A stretch of DNA of 64,000 bases. Source: Eutypa lata. Taxonomy: Eukaryota > Ascomycota > Sordariomycetes > Xylariales > Diatrypaceae. The DNA is taken from assembly GCA_022661535.1 (NCBI GenBank), contig JAKULF010000005.1:4464001-4528000 (forward strand). The letters run 5' to 3'. The translations under genes and the position numbers were made by a program. Positions 44,874-55,023 of this stretch are shown here, one piece after another; position 1 is the first letter of the stretch; each line of letters begins with the position of its first letter. Under the pieces are notes generated by a model. That model did not search any database. It was given only the letters and a program-made list of their open reading frames with translations, and was not told where the DNA came from.

Positions 44874-45851
44874 TTAATACATCGACGTTATCCGCCTCCA
44901 GCCTATCGGTTCCCAGTTTGCCCTCATGACATCTATCTCGTCCTTTAGGTGTGGGTGCTTCAACAGGAGCGCGGCAATCTTCTCGTGGAATGGTGGTTCT
45001 TCGTCATCCATGTCATCGATCCCCTCTCCCCGCATGACTTGGTAGACGTGAGTCTTTCCGAGGAGCAGGCACGGAATGGACCGCACGGGAGCGTCCGGGG
45101 GCGTGCTGCGATACATTGCGTCGATGGCCTCAGCAACAGCCTCCCAGATCTCATCAATAATGCTGTCGTCTGCCTGGTCATCGGGGTTCTGCATTCTCCT
45201 CCCCGTTCTCCTCGCTGCCTCGGTCACAAGGTTGAGACCCGTGCGGCAGAACCGATTGCGTGCTAGCAGCTGCAACCGGTCGACCATGTACTTATCTGCC
45301 AGGGAATACATCTCGACGGCCGTAAAGAGGTTCTGGATGAGCTTCCTGACAATGCCAAGATACTCTTCCTGGTCGTCCCGGGCTGCTGAAACGAGCGCGT
45401 GGTGGACGATCATGGAGCCCACCGGCACCGGCTCGCGCTTTAAGTACTCGAACGTTTCGATGTGCAAATTCTTCAGGGCACGCTCGAGCACCGCAGGTTC
45501 GGTGATGGCCGTTTCGATGCTGGGACTGGTACCAGTCCTGTCTATCCACCCGTTAGTAGCATAGGCAGCTGCAGCCGTAGCCATGATGGAGGTGTAGGGC
45601 TCGTTCTCGTAGTTACCGGTGTACAGGTAAGTGAGGAATGTCTTGAGCGACTGCGGGTCGTCCTCGGGGAAATGGACCTCTCTCGCCTGGGACTCGGCGA
45701 AGCCGTTCTCCGAGACCTTCTCGAAGAACTTGGACTGCGCGCCGACGACTGCCATGTGCAGCGGGATCCGCTCCCCGCCGCAGACGGCGACGAAGTCGGA
45801 CCATTTCTCGTTGAAGAGTAGGTGCTTGTATTGTTGGTAAAAGTGTGCCAT
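44874..45851 (-). CDS. BTB/POZ-domain protein
   Basis: Single-exon protein of 325 residues on the minus strand. The N-terminal BTB/POZ domain is clear: LFNEKWSDFVAVCGGERIPL then HMAVVGAQSKFFEK (residues about 11-45), REVHFPEDDPQSLKTFLTYL and YTGNYE (about 62-85). A less conserved helical region follows, with MYSLADKYMVDRLQLLARNR (about 192-211), the usual post-BTB helix. BTB domains mediate dimerisation and can act as Cullin-3 adaptors; in fungi most members of this type are uncharacterised and numerous. No second known domain is visible. The stop at 44874 is in an AT-rich flank. Confidence 0.85.
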   Translation of the reverse strand: MAHFYQQYKHLLFNEKWSDFVAVCGGERIPLHMAVVGAQSKFFEKVSENGFAESQAREVHFPEDDPQSLKTFLTYLYTGNYENEPYTSIMATAAAAYATNGWIDRTGTSPSIETAITEPAVLERALKNLHIETFEYLKREPVPVGSMIVHHALVSAARDDQEEYLGIVRKLIQNLFTAVEMYSLADKYMVDRLQLLARNRFCRTGLNLVTEAARRTGRRMQNPDDQADDSIIDEIWEAVAEAIDAMYRSTPPDAPVRSIPCLLLGKTHVYQVMRGEGIDDMDDEEPPFHEKIAALLLKHPHLKDEIDVMRANWEPIGWRRITSMY

Positions 45852-46606
45852 GTTGAGTATTTTATGTTGCTTATGGGTATTTCCATTTCGTAAGTGAGGA
45901 AGTCAAAACCATATATATAACTCTATTCCCTGAAACTAGGACTTAACAGTATTGCTAGACAATAGAATTGTATAGCTGTCCTAACAATGTGCTTCAGACA
46001 TTAATCCTAGCGCCATCTCTCTCCCCGGGGTGGGCATAAACAGCATACGAATCAATGAATGGGGGTTTCAGAAAAATGCCAACAGTGGCTTTGATATCAG
46101 GAGCTGCTTTGTTAATGCTGAAAAGAAAACACTCGACACCAAGGCGTAACGAAGATACAAAGCCTGTAGTATAGCGAGGCTAGTTTGCGTTCCAGGAACA
46201 AGCAACTCATAGTTATGTCAGGCCTGGCCGTAGGCCGGGTCACAGGCAGCCTTGTTTCGCACTGAGGTAAATATGACTTCCCTATGATGGTGTATTGATA
46301 ATTGACTTTACGTCTTGTTTGCTGCCTGTTATGGATATCAAGTTAATCACCTAGCCCGGTTAACGAACGGATGATTTCGTCCAATAGTATTCACAATACA
46401 AGGGGTTCCTAGACCATGCGTTCCCTTGCCATCCAAAGTTCTAGATTTTTGTCAAGTGTCCAGCTGTATTTCTATCTACATTGTAATGTACTCCAATTCG
46501 TCGTCTATCATATCTTTCATTCACCAAGATGCATGCCCCCCTGAACACCTTCCACCATGCAACCAACGCGTCCCCTCAGCACTCCGTAGTAACAGCAGCG
46601 AACTAC
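45852..46606. other. intergenic between BTB gene and npy1
   Basis: Promoter of the BTB gene (left) and 3' flank of npy1 (right). AT-rich; no supported gene. Confidence 0.5.
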
Positions 46607-47935
46607 CTAGATCTTCGACACCGCAGACAGATATCCACCACAAACGGCATCTATCAGCCGATTGGCAATCGCAGTCTGCGGCGGTATCCGCAACCCGCCC
46701 TCCTTGTAGCCCTCGGGGGCGGGCTCGCCGAGCCCGCTGACGCCAGTGAGCAGGGCGTCGCGGACCTCGTCGAGGGGGAACCACTTGGCGGACTCGAGCT
46801 CCTGGTCGTGGCTGAGATTGATCGTCTCGCCGCCGGGGACGGCCTGGCCGATGGCGCCGATCATGAGGTTAGCCGGGTAGGGCCAGGGCTGGGAGCTGTG
46901 GAGGACGACGCGGCCGACGGAGACGCCGCTCTCCTCCCAGGTCTCGCGGCGGACCGCCTCCTCGATCGACTCGCCCGGCTCCAGGAACCCGGCCAGCGTC
47001 GAGTACCAGTAAGGGGGGAACCGCTTCTGCCGCCCCAGCAGCAGCTTGCTCCCGTCCGCCGACACGATCGCCATGATGACCGTCGGGTCCGTGCGGGGGA
47101 AGCTCAGGTTCGACACGCCGTGCCGCGTGGGGCAGTCGGGTCGCTCCTTGGGCTGACCGCCCTCGGGAACACCGGCCCAGTCCGTTGGAGGACACACCCG
47201 CTTCGTCCCCGCGTTCACGGACATCGTCGGCCGACTGCAGGCACCGCAGAAGGGGTTGCGGGCGTTCCAATCTAGCAGCGCGCGAGCTTGTGCGTAGATG
47301 GCCGCTGTCGGTACATAGTGGTAAGCATTCTTTTCTTTTATCAATGGGATCGGGAAGGAAAGAAGGAGGAATGGGGCTGTGTAGTATATATACATACCTT
47401 CGGGAGCATTGAGGGTGATGTGGCGAGATCCCGGCAGGAAAGATAGGCCCTTGGCCTTGACACTCTCCACCACGCTCTTCGCGGCCTCCGCAATGGAGCC
47501 CTTGGGCGTGACATCGACGGCGAAGAACGGGCTGCCCTGGTAGCCGCGGTACTCGAAGCCGCCGGCCTTGTGCTCCTCGTGGAGGCCGAGGAACAGGATG
47601 AGGGGGCGGGCGACGTCGGAGTTGTAGGCGGCGACGAGGTCCTTCTCGGGCTTGGCGAAGGGCTCGGCGCCCGTCAGGGGCGCGACGTCGGCGGTGCCCA
47701 CGTACGCCAGGTTCGCGGGGTCCTTGGCCAGCGGCGACAGGTTCTCCAGCAGCAGGAAGGACGCCGAGGCGTGGGCGAAGGCCGCGGCGAGGAAGGCGTA
47801 GTCGGTGCGCAGGAACGACACCCGGTTCAGCGGCGAGCCGCTGAAGTAGTTGGCGACCTCGCGCCCGAACCGGCGCGACAGCATCGAGTCGTCCTCGGCC
47901 AGGACCGGGAGATCCGGAATCGGCGGGGCGCTCAT
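46607..47935 (-). CDS. npy1: NADH pyrophosphatase (NAD-capped substrate Nudix hydrolase), likely peroxisomal
   Basis: Two exons on the minus strand, 47935-47398 and 47304-46607, give 411 residues. The intron is 93 nt (GTATGT...CGACAG), a multiple of three with no in-frame stop. The enzyme hydrolyses NADH to NMNH and AMP. Domains: a Nudix-like N-terminal region; a zinc ribbon FCGACSRPTMSV...KRVCPP; the catalytic domain with Nudix box GFLEPGESIEEAVRRETWEE (285-304); and the family-specific SQPWPYPANLMIG just after. The C-terminus is AVSKI; SKI is a plausible variant of the peroxisomal PTS1 signal and yeast Npy1 is peroxisomal. Divergent from the PQ-loop transporter gene. The ATG at 47935 begins MSAPPIPDLPVL. 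Confidence 0.92.
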   Translation of the reverse strand: MSAPPIPDLPVLAEDDSMLSRRFGREVANYFSGSPLNRVSFLRTDYAFLAAAFAHASASFLLLENLSPLAKDPANLAYVGTADVAPLTGAEPFAKPEKDLVAAYNSDVARPLILFLGLHEEHKAGGFEYRGYQGSPFFAVDVTPKGSIAEAAKSVVESVKAKGLSFLPGSRHITLNAPEGMYIYYTAPFLLLSFPIPLIKEKNAYHYVPTAAIYAQARALLDWNARNPFCGACSRPTMSVNAGTKRVCPPTDWAGVPEGGQPKERPDCPTRHGVSNLSFPRTDPTVIMAIVSADGSKLLLGRQKRFPPYWYSTLAGFLEPGESIEEAVRRETWEESGVSVGRVVLHSSQPWPYPANLMIGAIGQAVPGGETINLSHDQELESAKWFPLDEVRDALLTGVSGLGEPAPEGYKEGGLRIPPQTAIANRLIDAVCGGYLSAVSKI

Positions 47936-49118
47936 TGCTCGCTTGCTTGCTCTCTGCCCCTCTCTCGTCTCTCTTGCCGCACAAGCTAACTACCTAACTA
48001 GTAAGTTAAATAGAGCCTAGGGTCTAAAGCCTATGTATTGGGAACCTAAAACTGGGTGTGATATACGAGGTAGACAAGTCTATTCGGCAAGAGAAGATGT
48101 CTATGATGATGTCCGCTACTCGTCTGTGTATTGCTAGATACTAAAACTAGATATACTGGAGATACGGGTCTGTGGGGCAGCATAGTCCGACTATCTCCGC
48201 GTCAATGCTGATTAATTGTAAACCGAGCGACCGAGGTTGATGACTTGATATCAGCTTACCTACTTGTATATATCTTCTAGTTACGTAGAGAATCAATTGG
48301 TCTATATGCTTCTTTACCTTCGCCGCTTATAAATAAATCTCTTCGTTTCGTTCATGATCGATATTCATGCTCAGTCATAAAATTTAATAGCAGGATGGTC
48401 GATATCCAGGTTTGATATAGGCATGCTCCTATGTACAATCTATCTCACTACTCTGACTATATCATTGAAGGATTGATGAACATTGCGTACCCAATCAGAT
48501 TACGAATGTAAACATGTCCCAGAGATTATCGACGAGTGATAAAACTTGAAGTGCACACCTATCTTACATAGTTGGCTATAGGTAGAGCCCATTAACCAGT
48601 TATCGATGTGTTTAAAGCCATCGCTGTTACTGATAAAAGCAGCCTGGATACAGTCAGCTCTACGAAGTATGAAGGTCGGAATAATGTTCTTGGACGTCAC
48701 GTTTTCTCAGACGTCCCTGGCGCCATTTCCCCACGGGGGCTTTGCTCATCCAAGGCTTGGGTAACGTCATAGGTACCTAAGTAGGTAAAGTACCAGCTTG
48801 TAGGTATGTAGTGGTAACGCACTTTGTGGCAGCTGGCAAATAATAGCCTCCAAAAATTATACTTACCCCGGATAGGATGACTCAATTGATTGGTGTCTTT
48901 AGAGATGGAAATCGTCTTTAGTGCTAGTTTGAGTACTTACCTAGTGGAAAATATCGTTAGGGATGGAAATTGTCCTCAATTGCATTGAATTTCCCATCAG
49001 GTCTTTCATAAGGATATCAGTTGGGTTTCGGATGTGACATTGATCAAAATTTATTACTAGCAAAGCAGATTGCGATCACTTTTTCTCTTGTTGTCGGGCA
49101 GCCAGAATCTTCGCCGCG
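47936..49118. promoter_or_regulatory. divergent promoter region of npy1 and PQ-loop transporter
   Basis: Contains CCGAGG at 48231-48236, 296 bases upstream of the npy1 start, and a TACCTAAGTAGGTAAAGTACC motif near 48775. AT-rich; the short open frames on the minus strand have no recognisable features. Confidence 0.45.
48231..48236 (+). promoter_or_regulatory. CCGAGG hexamer upstream of npy1
   Basis: Exact CCGAGG/CCTCGG site at a similar distance from the start codon as in the pex3 and eci1 promoters. Possible binding site for a FarA/CTF1-type fatty-acid regulator; inference only. Confidence 0.35.
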
Positions 49119-50278
49119 ATGGCACCACCCACGGGACCCTTAAACCTCGATGTTGAAGCAATATCAGGTATTTGCGGGTAAGAACAGAAACCTGCGGATG
49201 TGAATACCTAACTTAATATCATATCAACTGGACACTAACCAGACCACTTTCCCTCCTTAGTTCTATCTCAATCGCGGCCTGGGTCGTCGTCTTCTCCCCG
49301 CAAATCATCGAGAATTTCCGTCGCAGTTCCGCCGACGGCCTGTCGCTGCACTTCATCATCGCCTGGCTCGTCGGCGACGTTTTCAACATCCTCGGGGCCG
49401 TCTTGCAGGATGTTCTACCGACCATGATTATCCTCGCCGTCTACTACACCATCGCCGACCTGGTCCTCCTCGCGCAATGCTTTTACTACAGGGGGTTCAC
49501 GTTGAAAGATGAAGTGAAACAGCCGCCGCCGCCACCGCCCAAGGGGACTTCGGCGGAAGAGGTAGAAGCGAACGAGCGAACAGCCTTGCTGAATCACCAT
49601 TTCGAAGAACGAGAAAGGAGAGGCAGTGACTGGTCCCACCTGAACCCCGCCGCGCCGATGTTGTCCGGCCCGCCTGCGACCCCGCCTCCTCAGCCAACGA
49701 GGCTACAGGCTCTGTTCTGGAATTCAGTCGCCGTACTCATGGTGTGCGCTGCGGGCATAGTAGGCTGGTACCTCAGCCGGAGATACGGGGATGACGGCGA
49801 CGCAGCACCTTCCGAAGGTGGTCTCCCTCAGTTCAATCTGTGGGGGCAGATCTTTGGCTGGTTCTGCGCCATCCTGTACCTCGGATCACGGCTACCCCAA
49901 TTGCTGCTGAACTGGCGGCGGAAGTCCACCGATGGCGTCTCGATGCTCTTCTTCCTCTTTGCCTGCTTGGGCAATCTGACCTATGTCCTGTCTATCTTCG
50001 CCTACGACCCACATTGCACGGGGTCCAAGTGCCAGCCCGACGAAGCGGGCAGGATATATGGAAGGTACATCCTGGTAAACCTATCCTGGTTGGCCGGGAG
50101 CTTGGGCACCTTATTCCTAGATCTGGGCATATTTGCGCAGTTTTTTATCTACAGCCAGAGCGATGCTGTGGACGATACAGAAAATGCGAACAGTGTTGTC
50201 GAGGATGAAGAGGGGAGCATCGACGAGTCTCGGTGGGATCGCCCTATTTTAGAGCGCTCTGATTCCTATAGAGCCTGA
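49119..50278 (+). CDS. PQ-loop vacuolar membrane transporter (Ypq1/PQLC2-like)
   Basis: Two exons, 49119-49177 and 49261-50278, give 358 residues. The intron is 83 nt (GTAAGA...CCTTAG) and the join restores AISGICGSISIAAWVVVFSP. Two PQ-loop motifs are visible: FSPQIIENFRRSSADGLS in the first half and SRLPQLLLNWRRKSTDGVS in the second, with about seven membrane segments overall. This is the plan of the Ypq1-3/PQLC2/Stm1 family, which exports cationic amino acids from the vacuole or lysosome. A cytosolic Pro-rich and acidic loop separates the halves (KQPPPPPPKGT, ERTALLNHHFEE). The acidic tail ends ILERSDSYRA. Divergent from npy1. Confidence 0.9.
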
Positions 50279-51518
50279 TGTGCTACAATCTATATTATGT
50301 TTGGTCTTTTTCGTAATCTCATCTGACAGGCGTTTGGCAACGGAAAAGAAAACGGAAAAAGGGCAATTTCGGGACTGAAAATAAAAATACTGCTCGCGGA
50401 TTCGGGGGGACAAAAGGGGCTTGGTGAAGTACCTAAAACAATTTTATTTTTATTTTCTTTTGGATAGCATCGACGAGAAAGGGGGTTTCATATCTCGGAG
50501 TACTAAAAGACTGCATTATATACATTCACGCGTGGAGATCATGTAGCATTATGGAATATCGTCGATTACGGGTTCAGCTTTAAGTTGAGAAACCCCACCG
50601 GCGAGATTTAAAAGAATCCTTGGTTTTCAAGTGACATATTCAGCAGTCTTATTTGTCATTAACGTGCAGTTGAATACCATCCCAATGAAATGTACTAACC
50701 TATTATAATAAGTTTATGTTACAAAACCACAATGTTGCCCCGAAACCAGGAAGAAGTTATCCACAGGTTCTCTCTCTGGGTACTCTGAGCCACTACGTAC
50801 GTACTATATATATAGTTGAAAGTAAGTTTAGTACAGCATATGTAGCTACCTGAGCGCAGCTTCAAAATAGCTATTAGTCAGAGATAGCCATAGCCCTGCT
50901 GTGAAGGTTTCGAACGCCCTCTTGTGTTACAAAGAAACTTGATCTCGAATCTTCGGGGCCGACATGAGTAGTCCCGATTGGAGACACCTGCCGTGTCCAG
51001 GTTGTCCACGTGAAGGATTCTAAGATCTGTATCCTACAAATCGGGAAATACCACCAGCATCTGCAGTTGTTGTTTTAGCTTCGACCTGCATTTCTCAAGG
51101 TCGCAGTCGGGTAAACGACGGATATGCGGTGCATGTTATACCTAGGTAGTTGCATTAGTGCTTCGTGTTCCAGGACTAGACTGAATATAGAGATAATGTC
51201 AACCCTCTCTGGGTTGGTAGGTATGTATGTTGTCATCGTACTACATGACTACAGCCATCGTAGGCAGGTAGTTTGGTCTCATAGAGAAGCACTTCCAGCA
51301 CGCACGCAAACCCGGGAATCCGGGCCGTAGAAAGACCACGTGCAATTGAGTAATCAGCTTGTCCTGCGGGCCTGGTCGTGTTTTATTAACGTTGATATAA
51401 AAGAGTAGAGCTGTTCCCGTGAAGAGCTTGGTATCGAACAGACCAGAGAAAGGCCAAACAGAAAAGCCAGTATAAGAGCTGAAAGAATTTACCGCATTTA
51501 GAACCCATCTAGACCATC
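50279..51518. other. intergenic, AT-rich
   Basis: 3' flank of the PQ-loop gene and promoter of the DUF1349 gene. No supported gene; the frame at 51124-51330 has no recognisable features. Confidence 0.5.
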
Positions 51519-52668
51519 ATGAGCAACAGCACCCCCTTCACGATCGAGGCACAGCCTGCCACTGATATCTGGAAGAAGCCACCGTCTACGAATGTTTTCA
51601 ATGGTCAGTCAGCCCAGGAACTCTTCTCCTCTATCTAACCCCTTCCTTTCAACTATTTTATGCACTACCACCTGAGCGCCCTCCTATTATCTTCCATGTT
51701 TAGACTTACCTATCCATCCAAAGCCAACATCAGCTAACAAGAACACAAGCTCCTATATCCCGGACCTCCACGGGCCTACTGTCCAAGTTCCGTTCGGCAC
51801 GCGTAACTTTCGTAAGCAAAGCCCCAGAGTTATTCTGACTCCTATTCGCATATATCGGCAACGCTGTCCTCTATCAGTAGAGGCTATTGCTTTTTTTGAT
51901 TACCTACCTACACAAGAGTCAAACCCCGCAAAAATAGACAACAATCAGCTACTAACTTCTTGATATTTCAGTGGGCCGACTGGCACGAACGTTACGATCA
52001 AGGCGGACTCCTTCTTGTGCCGCGGCGCCGGTCTTCAGCCCCGCCGTCGGCGGCATCACCCCCGGCGCAGTGGATTAAGACGGGAGTGGAGCTGTACCAA
52101 GTGAGCCATCCAGAACTCCTTTTTACTTTCTTCTTCTTCCCCTCCTGCACGGTTTATTTACGGGAGCTTCTAGTACAGGCTAGGATGGACTAAAACATTA
52201 CCCCCTCGCCCCCCCCTCACATCTTTTCGCAATCTCTCCCCAATAGTTTCTAGAAGCCAAAAAAAAAAAAAAAAAAAAAAACCCTCCCTCCACTAACACA
52301 CCAACGACGCCAAGGGCGCACCGCAACTAAGCACGGTATCGACGGACCGATTCGCCGACTGGAGCGTATCGCCCCTCGGCGCCGCCAAGCACGGGGGCGT
52401 CACCGTCGAGATCGTCCGCGAGGGCGACGAGAACGGCAAGAGCGCCTGGGTGTACCAGGTCGTGCGCGGCAGCAGCGCGGGCGAGGCGGCGGAGACCAAG
52501 ATCCCGCTCCGCGAGATCTGCTGGATCTTCGCGGACGAGCACGAGGGTGCCGGCGGCGCGGACGAGTGGGTCCTCGATGTCAGCCCCCTGGTGGCACGCC
52601 CCGAGAGGAAGGCTACGGCGTCGCTGGAGGTGAGGTTCGAGGAGTTTAAGGTTGAGTGGGCGGCTTGA
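51519..52668 (+). CDS. DUF1349 family protein
   Basis: Four exons, 51519-51603, 51750-51811, 51972-52100 and 52315-52668, give 209 residues. The joins restore STNVFNAPISRTSTG, RVTFWADWHERYDQGGLLLV and GVELYQGAPQLSTVSTDRFAD, which are the conserved blocks of the DUF1349 family (concanavalin A-like jelly-roll fold, function unknown). Later blocks are VTVEIVREGDENGKSAWVYQ, PLREICWIFADEHEG and a C-terminal ASLEVRFEEFKVEWAA. Exon 3 has a small Ser/Pro/Ala insertion (PRRRSSAPPSAASPPAQ). The third intron (214 nt) carries a run of 23 A and uses an AAG acceptor. No signal peptide, so probably cytosolic. The last exon is GC-rich, the introns are not. Confidence 0.86.
52259..52281 (+). repeat. poly-A run (23 A) inside an intron
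   Basis: Twenty-three consecutive A in the third intron of the DUF1349 gene, 33 bases before the acceptor, between a C-rich stretch and CCTCCCTCCACTAACAC, which contains the likely branch point. Confidence 0.9.
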
Positions 52669-53579
52669 GATGGGGAATGAAAGAGGAATGGGGAGGGGGT
52701 TGCTTGTTGGGTTTCACTTGACTTGCGGATTTATTGGACTTGTGTCAACTGATGATGTAGGGTTGTTGGTGTCAGGCGGCTGGCTGACTTCCTGTAACTT
52801 CATTGCTCTTGCTTCAAAATACTGCCTAGTTATGTAGCAGACATACGATTAGCTATACTATCGATACTTGAGGGGCACATATGAAAAGAGGTTTCGGGCA
52901 AGCCAATCCGGGAATATATGAGCATGTGCATGTGATTTCACTTGATCGGGTTTCTCGGGGTCATATTTTAGTTAAATTAACAGGTGTGGCTGTATATCGA
53001 ACTGGAGCATTACCGCCTGCCACATTGTGTTAACGACCGAGCTACATACTTTGAGAGTTTTGCTACTATTGAAACTAGAACAGGATCGAACATGTTGCAG
53101 CAATAATACTGATGATGGGAAACCAAACCATGGAATCGATCGTATAGTCGTACAGAGCACGAAAGAACTACCAAAGTACATTGATGTAGAGTATCCTCGA
53201 ATATGAGTTTTTACATATCGTGAACTATAATATAATATAGGTACTATTGTGAACGTGGCCGTGAAGGCATTGATGTTTCCCTTCGGCCTAGTAGAAATAT
53301 TTCCCGATATGCTTAAGCGAAGTATTGCCACATTCTATTAGTTGCCAAAACCCCAGGATGATGATATGGTTATAAAAATATACCGATGTCGTAGTATATA
53401 TATGAGCGAAATCTGAGGGAATATCATGGACAGAGAAAGACCCGGCGTCGAGCATTGCGCTTAACCAATAACGCCTATATGAGCCCCAGTTCCCTGCTAG
53501 ATGTAACCAAGATCAGAAAGTAACTCCGTCCAGAAAACATAACGATGCAAATGAATATAGAGAGAGCCAATAGCCGTAG
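52669..53579. other. intergenic between convergent DUF1349 and methyltransferase genes
   Basis: AT-rich 3' flanks; the frame at 52972-53331 on the minus strand has no recognisable features. No supported gene. Confidence 0.5.
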
Positions 53580-55023
53580 CTACGTGTCTGGCTTCCTGGC
53601 ATATACGAGACGCGCGGGTATATAGGCGTGGATCGCCCGTGACCGGATTTCTTTACGTATATTCATAGCGAAAATGCGCATTTCGTCCATTGGTCTCTGC
53701 ATTACCAACTCCCATATAAACATAAGAGTGCCTAGAAAATGTGTCGTGAATCAGTAGGATAGTCATGGCAAAAACAGCCGGATACCTGGGGTTACCGCGG
53801 CTGGCTAGGCGGGTGCAAGACGTACCTTCAATATCCTGCTCGATGGCGAATTGCAGGTACTGGCCGACCTCGCTGAGCTTCGGATCTGCCGGCCAGGCAC
53901 CTACCGGAACCTATGGTGGAGTTCAGCAATCAGCGCCGGAAGTTGGGGGCGGGGTTCCGACTACACCCGATGCAATACGCTCTTACCTTCAAGTTCTTGA
54001 CGGTAATGTCGGTGAAACCCGCCTCCTGTAGACCCTTGACCTGCAGGTCATCTCCGACGATAGTGAAGGGCTTCCCTATCCTCCTGCCGCCCTCGTGGTT
54101 GATGGTAGTCCACCGCACCAGATGGCTATCGAGCGGCAGCGTGCCATCATCGCTCTTGAACGCGGCGTCGGGCTCGAAGGTCTCGATCCAACCGCCCGGC
54201 TTCAAGGTGGCGTAGGCCTGCTTGAAGAACTGCGGCCAATCGCTGATCGCGCCGACGAGGTAGCGCACGTGGACGAAGTCGAAGGTGTCGGCGGGCCAGG
54301 TCCACGGCAGCTCGGCGTCGTCGATCTCGAACTTGCAGTTGGGCGGGACCCAGTAGGGCTGGATGGGCGACAGGTCGGTCCCGAGCACCTGGGCGCCCGG
54401 GTACTCGTCGGCGAAGTCGATCGCCCAGATGCCCGTCCCCGTGCCGATGTCGAGCACCTTCTGGATGTCCTTGCGCAGCGGCGCCAGGTGCAGCTTCCCG
54501 TCGAGCAGCAGCGTCAGCACGTGGTGGTTGATGTCTATGGCGTCGTTCTGGCGGTCGTCGTTGGGCCCCCAATAGCGCGTGGCGTGCTTCTCGCTATGGT
54601 ATGTCCGCCCGTGGACAGTGCGGTAATCCATGATGCTGGCCGACAGGGATGCCGTCGTACTTGCACTATGCTGGTGTTAGACGGCAAGACTTAAAAGAGT
54701 AACTACTACAATCGGGTGATGTACGTATCATTGCCGAGTGCCGAGTCGGCATCACTAATACCATCATCATCCTCCTCCTCCTCATCAGGTTCCTACGTAG
54801 AGGTACAATAATGTTAGACTCTAAGGATTGATTTGCAGGGGAATGACTCAATTTATGCTAGTCGATGCTGCAATCGACGAGCTGAACAGTCAAGGTCTCT
54901 TTTTCTCACCTGAGGATCGCTAGCTGTCAGCACGGCAGCATCAGCAGGCCATGTCGCAGTCGGAGTGGATGCCTCCTCGGGCGGCTGCTGCTGGCCCTGA
55001 TGGGATGAGGGCAATCCAGCCAT
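53580..55023 (-). CDS. LaeA-like SAM-dependent methyltransferase
   Basis: Five exons on the minus strand, 55023-54910, 54792-54725, 54665-53987, 53910-53826 and 53731-53580, give 365 residues with every join in frame. The N-terminus is disordered and acidic (EEEEDDDGISDADSAL). The core starts MDYRTVHGRTYHSEKHATRY, and motif I is VLDIGTGTGIWAIDFADEYP (about 131-150), the SAM-binding glycine loop. Then come GTDLSPIQPYWVPPNCKFEI, TFDFVHVRYLVGAISDWPQF and LKPGGWIETFE. The C-terminus ends IHAYIPARLVYARKPDT. This is the layout of the LaeA-like / UMTA-type methyltransferases abundant in filamentous fungi. Relatives include the global secondary-metabolism regulator LaeA, but many paralogues have other or unknown roles. 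I see no biosynthetic cluster around it. Divergent from cog1. Confidence 0.88.
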
